From Candidatus Heimdallarchaeota archaeon (GTDB lineage Archaea; Asgardarchaeota; Heimdallarchaeia; Heimdallarchaeales; Heimdallarchaeaceae), in NCBI GenBank assembly GCA_030608385.1, contig JAUWEG010000015.1, positions 1 through 38,947 of the forward strand: a stretch of DNA of 38,947 nt. The letters run 5' to 3'. A model generated the notes under the pieces. That model worked only from the letters and a program-made list of their open reading frames with translations. It was not told the origin of the DNA and ran no database searches. A program made the position numbers and the translations under genes. The first letter of the stretch is position 1. Each line of letters starts with the position of its first letter. Shown here one piece after another: positions 1 to 8,918 of the stretch.

Positions 1-351
1 TGTGTAAATCTCGGATACGCTTATGATAGTTTTTCCATCAGCAACAACAGCATATCCAATGGTTTTTCCTGGATCTATTCCTATGATTACCTCAGAAAAA
101 CTTTCTTTTCCAATATACATTAAGTAAATATTGGAATACAAATAATAACGATTGAATGCTTTTGGAATGAATTTCTTCTTCCAGTCAACAGATTTTTTTT
201 CAATCTCAGTTGTTATAACTACATCTATATTTTCAGGTATAAATTCATTAGGTAAAACGTGATTAGTTTGTACTTCCTTAATACCATCTAAGATTTCATT
301 AAGTCTATACAAAAACCTAAAATTCTTGGTTGCTATTGTTACTTTAATCAC
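1..351 (-). CDS. RNase H-fold (RuvC/YqgF-like) protein, C-terminus off the window
   Basis: An open frame of 117 codons runs from a GTG at 351 off the left edge, so the gene is partial and lacks its C-terminus. Residues 92-100 read IDPGKTIGY, and the strand continues AVVADGKTI. This matches the first beta-hairpin of RuvC/YqgF-like RNase H-fold nucleases, where the Asp (here D93) binds catalytic metal. The first 90 residues form a separate alpha/beta domain that I do not recognise. Archaea carry several uncharacterised nucleases of this fold, and the exact family cannot be named from the fragment. The gene is divergent from the DNA polymerase gene at 496 and shares its upstream region. Confidence 0.6.
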   Translation of the reverse strand, partial: MIKVTIATKNFRFLYRLNEILDGIKEVQTNHVLPNEFIPENIDVVITTEIEKKSVDWKKKFIPKAFNRYYLYSNIYLMYIGKESFSEVIIGIDPGKTIGYAVVADGKTIISVSEIYT

Positions 352-495
352 AAATAAACAAACTCCTTGTGTTAATAAAGCTTTATCACTTTGTTTACAG
401 AAAAGGAAACGTTTAAACAAGTATAATCAATGATATCTCCGAGACCCCCTTAGCTTGATTTCCTTGAATATTAATTCGCGAACATAACAGAAAGG
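352..495. promoter_or_regulatory. divergent promoter region between the RuvC-like gene and polD large subunit
   Basis: This 144-base AT-rich gap separates two divergent genes and must hold both promoters. A purine-rich stretch followed by gtttaaacaagtataatc (about 411-430) looks like a BRE/TATA pair for the plus-strand gene. The minus-strand promoter is less clear. The assignment rests on composition and position only. Confidence 0.3.
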
Positions 496-3400
496 GTGAA
501 TAAAATTAGTCAAAATAACCATCTATCTATCAGCATTCAAGCATATTTTAATGATTTGAATAAACAGCTCAAAAAAATATACTCTGTTGCATCAAAAGCA
601 AGAAGAAAAGGTTTGGATCCAGTTCCCGAAGTAGAGATTCCTATTGCTAAAGATATTGCTGATAGAGTTGAAGGACTTATAGGTCCTGACGGTGTTGGGA
701 AAAAGATTCGTGAATATGAAAGAAATAATATGTCTAGGGAGCAAGTAGCTTTTAAGATTGCTGGAGATATATGTCTAGGAAAATTGGTTCAAGGGACAAA
801 AGAGGAACTAGCTGAATTGGCTATAAGAAGCTCCTTAGCAGTTATAACCGAGAGTATAACAGCTGCCCCAATAGAGGGGATAGCTAAAGTGAAGATTAAA
901 CAGAATGATGATGGTTCAGAATATTTGGCTGTGTATTATGCAGGTCCAATTCGTTCAGCTGGAGGAACTGCTGCAGGAATGAGTGTTCTATTAGCTGATT
1001 ATGTGAGGAAAACATTAGGAATCTCAAGGTATAGACCAAATCAAAGGGAAGTGGAACGATATATTGAGGAGCTCGAATTATATAATCGAGTGAGTCATTT
1101 ACAACTTCCAACAACAAAAGAGGAACAAAGGTTTGCTGCTCAAAACCTACCTATTGAAATTACAGGAGAACCTACAGATAAAGTCGAAGTATCCGGAAAT
1201 CGTGATTTGAAAAGAATTGAAACAAATCGTTTACGGGGGGGAGCTTGTTTAGTCTTTAATGATGGATTAGTTGGTCGTTCAAAGAAACTTCAAAGAAGGA
1301 TTTTAGAGAGTAAATTGGATGGCTGGGAATGGTTTCAAGAATTAATAAAAATTCATGAAGGTACTGGAACTCATATTGACGAGGATATTTCAGACGAATA
1401 TGACGTTAAAGATGATTCTAAAAATGAAGAGAAACTTGAAATTCATTCTGATGAAGGTTATATCAAGGATGTAATTGCAGGTCGTCCTGTTTTTGCACAT
1501 CCCTCTGAAATTGGTGGCTTTAGGATTAGATATGGGAGATCTAGAACCACAGGACTTGCTGGAATGGGAATTCATCCAGCTTTAATGGGATTAACAGATG
1601 ATTTTCTAGCTTGTGGAACTCATGTACGAACTGAACGTCCTGGTAAAGGTGCAATTGTTATGCCTGTAGATTCTATTCACCCCCCAATTGTTAAGCTGAA
1701 AAACGGTGATGTTTTAAAAGTCAATAGCTACAAAGAAGCCAAGTCTCTAGCAAACCAAATTCATGAAATTTTGTTTTTAGGAGATATGCTATATGGTGTT
1801 GGGGAATTTAACCAAAATAGTCATGATTTGATACCCTCTGGTTATTGCGAGGAGTGGTGGATTCAAGAGCTAGAGTCAAAATTCAGGGAAATTTCTTCGA
1901 AAGACAAAAAAATTCTGTCTCAAAGTTTAGCTAAGAAAGTTCGAAATTTCATAAAAGATCCCTTTTTTAAAATTCCAACGTCAGAAGAAACCTTAGCAAT
2001 TTCAAAGGTATTTAACATCCCCCTTCATCCTGAATATACCTATCATTGGTCAAACATTTCTATAGAAGAATATGTTTTATTGCGCAAGTATGTGGCAGAT
2101 AATAGTTCTGAAGAAGAACAAAACTTAGTTGTAATTTTTGATGAGAAAATTAAAGAAATTTTAGAAAAAATATTCATACCTCATAATGTAGTAGATAACA
2201 AAATAAAATTTGGTTTGCACAGTTCTCCTCTTTTAATTTCACTCGGGATAAATAACGGAAAACTTGAAAAACTCACTAATTCAAAGGGTAAAGTCTTAGC
2301 AGCAATTAATTCTGTCAGTAGATTCGAGATAAGAGAAAAATGTTCATTATATACTGGAGCGAGAATGGGACGTCCTGAGAAAGCTAAAGGCAGAAGAATG
2401 AGACCACCGGTACATCTTCTCTTTCCTATTGAAGAAAAAGGAGGAAGGCTTCGTGACCTTTACAAAGCTGCAGAAAATAACAAAATATCCATTGATCTTG
2501 CTCAACGAAAATGCCCTCAATGTGGCGAATTAATTAATAAATCAATCTGTTCTTCGTGCGGTGTTGAAACTGAATTTGATAAAAGATGTAAGTATTGTGG
2601 AATTAACTTGAAAGGTGAAACCTGCACAAAATGCGGTAGAGAAGCAGTTAGTTACTCAAGAACCTCTTATCCAATAAGCGATCGCGTAAAAGAAGCTAAG
2701 AAAATAATTGGAGTTCCTTTTCCTAAAAATGTTAAAGCCGTAAAGAAACTTATGAATAAAGACAAAATACCTGAATTAATTGAAAAAGGGATTCTTAGAG
2801 CCAAACACAACATTTTTGTCTACAGAGATGGAACTATAAGGTTTGATTCAACAGACGCTATTTTAACACACTTTAAACCTAAAGAAGTGGGGGTAACAGT
2901 TCAAAAATTACATGAACTAGGCTACTCAGTAGATGTTAAAGGTAAACCTTTGGAAAAAGTAGACCAAATCGTTGAACTAAAAATACAAGATGTTATAATA
3001 AACGATGATGGGGCAAAACATCTTCTAGATGTTGCAAACTATATTGATGAATTACTTGAGAAAGTATATGGTCTTCCTAGGTTCTATAAAGCAACAAATC
3101 GGACAGATATAATTGGAAAAATAATAATTGGGCTTGCACCCCATACCTCTGCAGGTATTGTAGGCAGAATAGTTGGATTCACTAAAGCAAAAGTGAACTT
3201 TGCGCACCCATATTGGCATGCAGCGAAGCGACGCAACGCGGATGGTGATGAAGATTCTATCCTCTTAGCTCTTGACGCTTTTCTCAACTTCTCTAAATTT
3301 TACCTTCCCGAAATTAGAGGGGGTAAAATGGATGCCCCTTTAATCTTGGTTGCCAATCTTAATCCGCATGAAGTTGATGATGAATCCCATAATGTTGATA

Positions 3401-4056
3401 CGTGTTTGAGGTATCCTCTCTCTTTCTATGAAGCTAGTTTAGAAGGTTCGTCTCCAAAATCAGTATTACCATTAATTGACTTAATTAAGAATAGATTAGA
3501 TAACGAATCAGCATATGAGGGTTTTCACTACTCACATGAAACATCGCATATATTTGATGGTCCTAGTTCGACAGCTTACAAAAATCTTACAACAATGGTA
3601 GACAAAGTGAATGCTCAACTAAAAGTGGCTGAACTAATTCGAGCTGTTGATGTTACTGACGTAGCTACAAGAATAATTGTAAACCATTTTATTCCTGATC
3701 TTATTGGAAATTTGAGAAGATTTGGATCGCAAAAATTTAGATGTACAAAATGCAATAAGATATACAGAAGAATACCTCTATCTGAAACATGTCCAAACTG
3801 CAAACAACCAAATCTGAATCTTACTGTATTTGAAAAATCTATTACAAAATATTTTGGTATGGCTGATTCGTTAATTAATAAATATGGTCTTTCTGAATAT
3901 CTGAGAAATAGATTAGATATAATCAAGCATAATGTTGAATCATTATTTGTTGAAGGGCCCTCTCTAACAACAGAGAAGGGCACATCAAAGAAAATTGATA
4001 AAACTGTAAAACTTTCTGATTACTTCATCAAACCAGAAGTTGAGAGCAAAAAATGA
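496..4056 (+). CDS. polC: DNA polymerase D (Pol II) large catalytic subunit DP2
   Basis: This is the catalytic subunit of PolD, the archaeal replicative polymerase, which works as a heterodimer with DP1 (encoded at 10065). The hallmark active-site block NADGD lies at residues 914-918, with the metal-binding aspartates D916 and D918. Eight cysteines in CxxC pairs (673, 676, 685, 688, 698, 701, 710, 713) form two zinc knuckles. A further zinc module near the C-terminus (C1083, C1086, C1099, C1102) lies in the region that contacts DP1 in known PolD. At 1186 residues the length is normal. The active-site block, a common intein insertion point in DP2 genes, is uninterrupted. The start is GTG, preceded by a purine-rich agaaaggg. 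The last residues (LSDYFIKPE) resemble a PCNA-interacting C-terminal tail, which is an inference. Confidence 0.97.
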   Translation: MNKISQNNHLSISIQAYFNDLNKQLKKIYSVASKARRKGLDPVPEVEIPIAKDIADRVEGLIGPDGVGKKIREYERNNMSREQVAFKIAGDICLGKLVQGTKEELAELAIRSSLAVITESITAAPIEGIAKVKIKQNDDGSEYLAVYYAGPIRSAGGTAAGMSVLLADYVRKTLGISRYRPNQREVERYIEELELYNRVSHLQLPTTKEEQRFAAQNLPIEITGEPTDKVEVSGNRDLKRIETNRLRGGACLVFNDGLVGRSKKLQRRILESKLDGWEWFQELIKIHEGTGTHIDEDISDEYDVKDDSKNEEKLEIHSDEGYIKDVIAGRPVFAHPSEIGGFRIRYGRSRTTGLAGMGIHPALMGLTDDFLACGTHVRTERPGKGAIVMPVDSIHPPIVKLKNGDVLKVNSYKEAKSLANQIHEILFLGDMLYGVGEFNQNSHDLIPSGYCEEWWIQELESKFREISSKDKKILSQSLAKKVRNFIKDPFFKIPTSEETLAISKVFNIPLHPEYTYHWSNISIEEYVLLRKYVADNSSEEEQNLVVIFDEKIKEILEKIFIPHNVVDNKIKFGLHSSPLLISLGINNGKLEKLTNSKGKVLAAINSVSRFEIREKCSLYTGARMGRPEKAKGRRMRPPVHLLFPIEEKGGRLRDLYKAAENNKISIDLAQRKCPQCGELINKSICSSCGVETEFDKRCKYCGINLKGETCTKCGREAVSYSRTSYPISDRVKEAKKIIGVPFPKNVKAVKKLMNKDKIPELIEKGILRAKHNIFVYRDGTIRFDSTDAILTHFKPKEVGVTVQKLHELGYSVDVKGKPLEKVDQIVELKIQDVIINDDGAKHLLDVANYIDELLEKVYGLPRFYKATNRTDIIGKIIIGLAPHTSAGIVGRIVGFTKAKVNFAHPYWHAAKRRNADGDEDSILLALDAFLNFSKFYLPEIRGGKMDAPLILVANLNPHEVDDESHNVDTCLRYPLSFYEASLEGSSPKSVLPLIDLIKNRLDNESAYEGFHYSHETSHIFDGPSSTAYKNLTTMVDKVNAQLKVAELIRAVDVTDVATRIIVNHFIPDLIGNLRRFGSQKFRCTKCNKIYRRIPLSETCPNCKQPNLNLTVFEKSITKYFGMADSLINKYGLSEYLRNRLDIIKHNVESLFVEGPSLTTEKGTSKKIDKTVKLSDYFIKPEVESKK

Positions 4057-4139
4057 TTAGATAAATAATTTAAGATAATTGATTTTTTAACAAAACGAAT
4101 AGTTTTTAACTATCTGAAATGTTTTGAGGATGAAAAGTA

Positions 4140-4868
4140 ATGGCAAATGCGGTAGAGCAAAAATCTTTTCTTCAATTGAGAAATTTAACTGAATTAGAAG
4201 GACGGAAGAAGCATACTTTCGCCCTGTTATCATTCTTAGTTGTTGTAGTTCTAACATTAGTGTTTTATCTGGTTCCTGATTTCTATTTTCTAGAAAAGAT
4301 CACAAATGAAACCGTTTTTGGAATGTTGAAGTTATACCAATTTAATATAGAAGAAGCCCCTTTATACAATGAAATAGAATATGGAAATTCCCTGTTTATA
4401 ATTATTTCAAATTTTCTTAGCGGTTTGGATGGTCATGGTGGAAATACCCCTGTAATAAAATCAATATCAGCTAGTCGTCAATTTGCCATTGTGAGAGCCT
4501 GTACTGGAATGCAAGCAGGAGCATTATTAATGGCTCTGATTATAGTTACACCAGCAGAAGCAAGTAAAAAGATAAAGGCCTCATTATATTCCCTTTTAGC
4601 TCTAGTTGTAGGAAACTTCCTAAGAATTGCTCTTGTAATAGCCATGACAATAACCATTGATGTTTCATATGGGTCAACATACAATGCAGCGTGGTTCTGG
4701 GCTCATGATGTTTTAGGAAAACCCATTGGATTCTTTGGTACAATATTTTTTGCTATTATTATTGAAAGACAAGGTGTGCCGATTCTAAATACAGTTAGCT
4801 TATGGATAGATTCTTTCATAGATCTTTTGAAGTTCATATATAGTAAAGTAGCTAGTATTTTAGGTTAA
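4140..4868 (+). CDS. archaeosortase/exosortase-family transpeptidase
   Basis: This is a multi-spanning membrane protein of 242 residues with the sortase-like triad of the exosortase/archaeosortase family: Cys121 in ACTGMQ, Arg162 in GNFLRIA and His189 in WAHD. Each lies at the edge of a hydrophobic helix, as expected. Known members cut C-terminal sorting signals of secreted proteins and join them to a lipid, anchoring S-layer and other surface proteins outside the cell. There is one N-terminal membrane segment (about residues 28-46) and several more after residue 110. The start ATG follows tttgaggatgaaaagta, a reasonable ribosome site. It lies 83 bases after the polymerase gene, with a T run between them. 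No sorting-signal substrate is visible in the window. Confidence 0.85.
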   Translation: MANAVEQKSFLQLRNLTELEGRKKHTFALLSFLVVVVLTLVFYLVPDFYFLEKITNETVFGMLKLYQFNIEEAPLYNEIEYGNSLFIIISNFLSGLDGHGGNTPVIKSISASRQFAIVRACTGMQAGALLMALIIVTPAEASKKIKASLYSLLALVVGNFLRIALVIAMTITIDVSYGSTYNAAWFWAHDVLGKPIGFFGTIFFAIIIERQGVPILNTVSLWIDSFIDLLKFIYSKVASILG

Positions 4869-5047
4869 AAGATTTCGTGAAAACAAGGTTTAATTGGTTT
4901 GATTAGCTATTTCCAGTTTTACTTTTTTTCAAAACTTCTCTCTTTTACTTGAAATTTTTTTTATTTTAATTCACTGGTAGCTTTCGATAAGTTTTATTAA
5001 ACGAATTTACATATGTAGTTTGTTGATAATTAGAGTGTGAAACTACA
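4869..5047. other. intergenic: T-rich terminator tracts and probable promoter
   Basis: Long T runs (about 4921-4928 and 4957-4970) follow the archaeosortase gene and resemble archaeal oligo-T termination signals. Further on, gataagttttattaaacg (about 4987-5004) is TATA-like and sits some 45-60 bases before the next start codon. No gene is visible here. Confidence 0.4.
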
Positions 5048-5992
5048 ATGAGATATTTAGAAGTAAAAGAGGATGGCTCTTTAGTTGAATCAACTGAATT
5101 ACAACTAGGTCCAGAAAAAGTCCTCATTGTTGTGGATGAAGAAGATAAGAAGATGTGGTTGTGGAAGGGTTCTAGTTGTCCAATAAGAAAGAAGTTTATT
5201 GGAAGTAGGGCTTTATCTGATATAAGGAAGAAGGAATATGGCTTTGCATATGTTCCACAATCTTGCGATCAAGATGATGAAACTGCAGAATTTGTTGCCA
5301 TGCTGCAAAAAATTGGTAAAACAGACATCTTACCTGATGATGTTATAAACCGAGCTCAAAAAATAATTGACAGACAAAGTAGAATTAATGTTTTTGAGGA
5401 AGGGACCGAACAAGAAAGTATACCAGCTTCTACACCTGCTCCTATTCCAGATTCTGGAGAAAGTGATGATGGAAGACTAAAAGATCGTCCTGCACAAGTG
5501 CCTGCTTCTGAATTACCAACACATCTTGCAAAGATGGGGGCACCAGGAAATAGGCCCATGCCAACAATACTCTCAGCACTAGAGTCTGAATCTATAGAAA
5601 TTAAGAAACCTGAAGAAGCATTGATACCTAAAGATACAGCAAGCGTTGCATCTGAAGAAAAAACACTAGTTAAAAGTGATATAATGCTTGATCAATCATT
5701 TAAAGTTCTGAAAGATTTAGGAGCTCCTAAAGGATTCTACAGAGATTTAGTAATAATTGGGAACAAAGTGTATACAGAAACATATACAGGTGGATTCGAA
5801 GAATTGGATGAACCACCAGAAGGAATATTTTTCTCAAGTTCTCATGTTCCAAGAATGATTTGTGAAAATGGTGTTGTAAGAGCAATAGAATTTCTTAAAC
5901 CAGAGGAAGGAGCTGAGTTAAGTAAAGAAGACGAAGCAATTGCTCAAGATATAGAAGATTTACTCGGTATGTTTGAAATTGAAGTAGGGTAA
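5048..5992 (+). CDS. protein with gelsolin-like N-terminal domain and conserved C-terminal domain, unknown function
   Basis: This 314-residue protein has three parts. Residues 1-90 contain a beta-strand VLIVVDEED, then KKMWLWKGSS, then a basic helix RKKFIGSRALSDIRKKEYG. The pattern of a hydrophobic strand, a W-x-G-K-x-S-S turn and a charged helix is that of a gelsolin/severin-type fold, a domain reported in several forms in Asgard archaea. Residues 115-190 are rich in Pro, Ser and acidic residues and are probably a disordered linker. Residues 225-300 form a second compact domain (FKVLKDLGAPKGFYRDLVI) that I do not recognise. No transmembrane segment is visible. Actin or membrane binding is only a guess. 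The gelsolin-like call is from pattern, not from a profile search. The ubiquitin-like gene follows 27 bases downstream. Confidence 0.5.
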   Translation: MRYLEVKEDGSLVESTELQLGPEKVLIVVDEEDKKMWLWKGSSCPIRKKFIGSRALSDIRKKEYGFAYVPQSCDQDDETAEFVAMLQKIGKTDILPDDVINRAQKIIDRQSRINVFEEGTEQESIPASTPAPIPDSGESDDGRLKDRPAQVPASELPTHLAKMGAPGNRPMPTILSALESESIEIKKPEEALIPKDTASVASEEKTLVKSDIMLDQSFKVLKDLGAPKGFYRDLVIIGNKVYTETYTGGFEELDEPPEGIFFSSSHVPRMICENGVVRAIEFLKPEEGAELSKEDEAIAQDIEDLLGMFEIEVG

Positions 5993-6019
5993 TAATACCT
6001 ACTATTTATCTTATTTTAG

Positions 6020-6310
6020 GTGATTATTCTGAAATATTACTCAATTACAATCATGCTCCATCCATCAATTCCTTCTGATCAAAGATTGATAGAAGGTAAG
6101 ATTGATGCTGAAACGAATTTGCTAGATGGCTTAATTTTCCTACTATCTAAACATGAAAAGGTCGTAAATATATTGATAAGTGATTCAGATCTACGCCCAG
6201 GTTATCTCATATTATCTAATAAAGTTGAACTAAAAAGCACAGGAAAATTATACTCTCCAGTTAAGTCAGATATGGAAATTAGGATTATACCAATATCACA
6301 TGGAGGTTAA
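6020..6310 (+). CDS. small ubiquitin-like (beta-grasp) protein ending in Gly-Gly
   Basis: The 96-residue product begins with a hydrophobic strand (IILKYYSITIML), has a central helix (LLDGLIFLLSKHEKVVNILI) and ends HGG. This is the layout of the beta-grasp family that includes MoaD, ThiS, Urm1 and archaeal SAMP proteins. Their C-terminal diglycine is adenylated by an E1-like enzyme, then used for sulfur transfer or protein conjugation. Which role applies here cannot be told from sequence, and no E1-like gene lies in the window. The start is taken as GTG at 6020, because the first strand would be lost from the next ATG at 6053. It probably shares a transcript with the gelsolin-like gene 27 bases upstream. 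Confidence 0.65.
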   Translation: MIILKYYSITIMLHPSIPSDQRLIEGKIDAETNLLDGLIFLLSKHEKVVNILISDSDLRPGYLILSNKVELKSTGKLYSPVKSDMEIRIIPISHGG

Positions 6311-6360
6311 AAAACAGTAAATTTTCTAGGTATATGAGTAGAATATATAACTTCTTTAGA

Positions 6361-6370
6361 TATATTTTTA
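6361..6370 (+). promoter_or_regulatory. TATA-like box for tRNA-Ser
   Basis: The sequence tatattttta lies about 40 bases before the first base of the mature tRNA. That is suitable for an archaeal TATA box with a short leader. It is the best candidate in the gap after the ubiquitin-like gene. Confidence 0.4.
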
Positions 6371-6404
6371 ATCACTTTACCCTCTAACATGTTGCTCGCT
6401 GATT

Positions 6405-6490
6405 GCCAGGATAGCCAAGCGGACAACGGCGCTGGTCTTGAAAATCAGTTCCTTATAGGATCCGGGGTTCAAATCCCCGTCCTGGCTCCA
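6405..6490 (+). tRNA. tRNA-Ser (UGA)
   Basis: The acceptor strands GCCAGGA (6405-6411) and TCCTGGC (6480-6486) pair fully. The anticodon loop cttgaaa gives UGA, and a long variable arm (ttccttataggatcc) marks a class II tRNA, as expected for serine. The T-arm contains the GGTTCAAATCC block and CCA is encoded at 6488-6490. The discriminator base is U, whereas archaeal tRNA-Ser usually has G; this is worth checking. Confidence 0.93.
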
Positions 6491-6542
6491 TTTCCTCAGA
6501 GAAGTTAAATCTGAGGGATTTAACAGTAACTGGTGTAAATTA

Positions 6543-8639
6543 TTGTCATCTATAGAAGCTCCATATATTTTAGGTATTGCTGAAAAACCACAAGCAGCTA
6601 GAAGAATAGCTTATGCTTTAGATGAAAATAATAAACCACAAAATAAACGGCTGAAAAATATACCCATTTATATATGTAAAAGAGATGGAAAGAGAATAGT
6701 AATTGCACCCGCAGTAGGACATTTATTTACATTATCTTCAATAGGAAAGACTTGGAATTATCCTGTTCTTGATTATGAATGGGTTCCGAGTCATCTTGTA
6801 TACAAAAACGCAAGAACAAAAAATTTCACTGATGTTTTCAAGTCTCTTGCAAAAGGCGCTGATGATGTCATAATAATGACTGATTTTGATAGAGAAGGTG
6901 AGGTAATAGGTTATCTAATTTTAAAATATTTGGTGGGTAAGAACAGTGCTGAAAGAATGAAATTCTCTACTTTGACTAGAAGAGATATTATTAATGCATT
7001 TGACCAAAGAGAAAAATCCCTGGATATGGGTTTTCTGAATTCAGGTTTAATACGACATTATATTGACTGGTTATATGGAATTAATTATTCACGAGCGTTA
7101 AGCCTTGCGTTCAAAAGAGTATCTGGACGTTTCAAAACAATTTCAATTGGTCGTGTTCAAGGTCCAACTTTAGGCTCTGTTGTTGAACACGAGAATAACA
7201 TCAAATTCTTTGTACCTATTCCCTATTGGACCATTAAAAGTGAGGTTATACTAAACAAAGAAAATTTCACAGCAATTTATGAAGAAGCTAAATTGAAAAC
7301 CCAGAAGGAAGCCATACAAGTAGTGAAAGATTGTAGTGGTTTAACTGGAAAAATATCTAATGTGTCCGAAGAACCAAGTTTTCTTTATCCCTTTCCTCCG
7401 TTTAATTTAGGAAACCTTCAGAGGGAAACCTATAACCATTTTAAATTTTCTCCAACAAAAACACTTGAAATTGCAGAAAAGCTCTATTTGAAAGCTCTAA
7501 TTTCATATCCACGGACAGATAGTCAGAAACTCCCAATGACTCTAGGCCATAAATCAATCCTTGCTAAGCTAAGTAAACAGCACAACTATAATGTTTTTGC
7601 AAATGAAATAATTGCCGCAAAGAAATACAAACCAAGGGAAGGAAAACAAACGGATGCAGCTCATCCAGCAATACACCCCACAGGTAAAGAACTAAATGAA
7701 ATGCTTCCTCCTGATGAGAAAAAACTCTATGATCTAATTGTAAAACGTTATCTTTCACTCTTTGGTAAACGTGCTGAATTTCTGAAAAGAACTATACAAA
7801 TACTTGTAAACAAACACAAATTTGAGGTAAGGGGTAGTAAAATATTAGATGAGGGGTGGATTAGATATTACAAACCTTATTACTCAGTATCTGAGTATAT
7901 TCTTCCAGATGTCGAAATAGGTGCAGAAGTTATTTTCAAATATATTGAGTCAAAAGAACACCTTACTTTTCCTCCACGTCGGCTTAATGAGTCAACACTT
8001 CTCCAATATATGGAAGTTGAAAAAATAGGTACAAAAGCGACAAGAGCTGGAATAATCCAAACCTTGTTCGACAGAGGATATATAAGCGGCAAGGAAATAA
8101 TGCCTACCCCTCTAGGAATATCGGTAGTTAACGTATTACAAGAACAATATCCTATACTAGTTAAATCGGAAATGACTCGTAATCTAGAACAAATTATGGA
8201 AGATGTTCAAAATGAAAATAAAGATATTCAAGGTACAATTTTGTCTATAAAGAGAGAACTGAAGGACCTTCTAGAGCTTTTTCATCAAAAAGAAACAGAA
8301 ATAGGTCTTGCTTTATACAAAAATCTTCAGCTTTCTGAAAAATCAGATATAATTGTACTAGGTGAGTGTCAGCAATGCAAGAAAGGAGAACTAAGAATTA
8401 TTAGATCAAAGAAAACAAGAAAACGTTTTGTAGCTTGTTCATCATATTTTGACAAAGCCATAGTTTGTAGTGTTACTTTTCCAGTTCCAAATACTGGAAC
8501 CATTAAATCTACAAAGAAAACGTGTATTCATGATGGTCTGCCAATAATTGAATGGCAAAAGGGAAGAAGAAAAATTTCAATGTGTATATCTCCTGATTGT
8601 CCTTCTAAGAAAAAAGTTGAGAAAAATGAACAAAAATAA
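6543..8639 (+). CDS. topA: DNA topoisomerase I, type IA
   Basis: This enzyme relaxes negatively supercoiled DNA through a 5'-phosphotyrosine intermediate. The TOPRIM domain starts almost at residue 1 (LGIAEKP) and carries the acidic pair D114 and D116 in TDFDREGE. The catalytic tyrosine is Y322 in ISYPRTDS, close to its usual position in the family. The C-terminus has cysteine-rich zinc modules: CQQCKKGE with a later Cys pair, and CISPDCPS near the end. At 698 residues it is a standard archaeal topoisomerase I, with no helicase domain, so it is not a reverse gyrase. The start is TTG at 6543; a later start would remove the TOPRIM strand. The next gene overlaps its 3' end by 14 bases. Confidence 0.96.
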   Translation: MSSIEAPYILGIAEKPQAARRIAYALDENNKPQNKRLKNIPIYICKRDGKRIVIAPAVGHLFTLSSIGKTWNYPVLDYEWVPSHLVYKNARTKNFTDVFKSLAKGADDVIIMTDFDREGEVIGYLILKYLVGKNSAERMKFSTLTRRDIINAFDQREKSLDMGFLNSGLIRHYIDWLYGINYSRALSLAFKRVSGRFKTISIGRVQGPTLGSVVEHENNIKFFVPIPYWTIKSEVILNKENFTAIYEEAKLKTQKEAIQVVKDCSGLTGKISNVSEEPSFLYPFPPFNLGNLQRETYNHFKFSPTKTLEIAEKLYLKALISYPRTDSQKLPMTLGHKSILAKLSKQHNYNVFANEIIAAKKYKPREGKQTDAAHPAIHPTGKELNEMLPPDEKKLYDLIVKRYLSLFGKRAEFLKRTIQILVNKHKFEVRGSKILDEGWIRYYKPYYSVSEYILPDVEIGAEVIFKYIESKEHLTFPPRRLNESTLLQYMEVEKIGTKATRAGIIQTLFDRGYISGKEIMPTPLGISVVNVLQEQYPILVKSEMTRNLEQIMEDVQNENKDIQGTILSIKRELKDLLELFHQKETEIGLALYKNLQLSEKSDIIVLGECQQCKKGELRIIRSKKTRKRFVACSSYFDKAIVCSVTFPVPNTGTIKSTKKTCIHDGLPIIEWQKGRRKISMCISPDCPSKKKVEKNEQK

Positions 8640-8865
8640 ACAATGTCCAATTTGTAAAAAAGACATAGAAAACTTACAATCACAATATTGTAAGAATCAT
8701 TCCAAAGCCAAAAAAGAACTAAAAAAAGGATATGAAGCTTGGCTAAAGGCCTATGGATCCTTTTCTTGGGATGACTTTCTTCAAAAAATCTTGGATCTGG
8801 AAGGTTTGGCTGGTGATTTTGTTAGAGAAATAGCTCAACATGAATTCTATTTTTCCAATGAATGA
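8626..8865 (+). CDS. small zinc-ribbon-like protein, unknown
   Basis: This is a 79-residue protein starting at ATG 8626, inside the end of topA in another frame, which suggests translational coupling. The N-terminus reads CPICKKDIENLQSQYCKNH. The C-x2-C plus C-x2-H arrangement is typical of a single zinc finger. The rest is a charged helical region containing WLKAYGSFSWDDFLQKIL. I do not recognise a named family. The overlap suggests a partner or regulator of topoisomerase I, which is inference only. A longer reading from 8548 would lie wholly within topA and is not supported. Confidence 0.6.
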   Translation: MNKNKQCPICKKDIENLQSQYCKNHSKAKKELKKGYEAWLKAYGSFSWDDFLQKILDLEGLAGDFVREIAQHEFYFSNE

Positions 8866-8918
8866 TTAAATATTGAAGTTTTTTTAATAGATATGAATTA
8901 TTTGCATATGATTTGTTT
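8866..8918. terminator. intergenic T run between convergent genes
   Basis: The plus-strand run gaagtttttttaatag (about 8875-8890) follows the small zinc gene and resembles an archaeal oligo-T terminator. The convergent glutaredoxin gene ends at 8919. Confidence 0.4.

Noticed and set aside
8548-8625. Longer N-terminus for the small zinc protein
   Set aside because: The extra residues lie wholly inside topA; ATG 8626 gives the Cys motif at the start.
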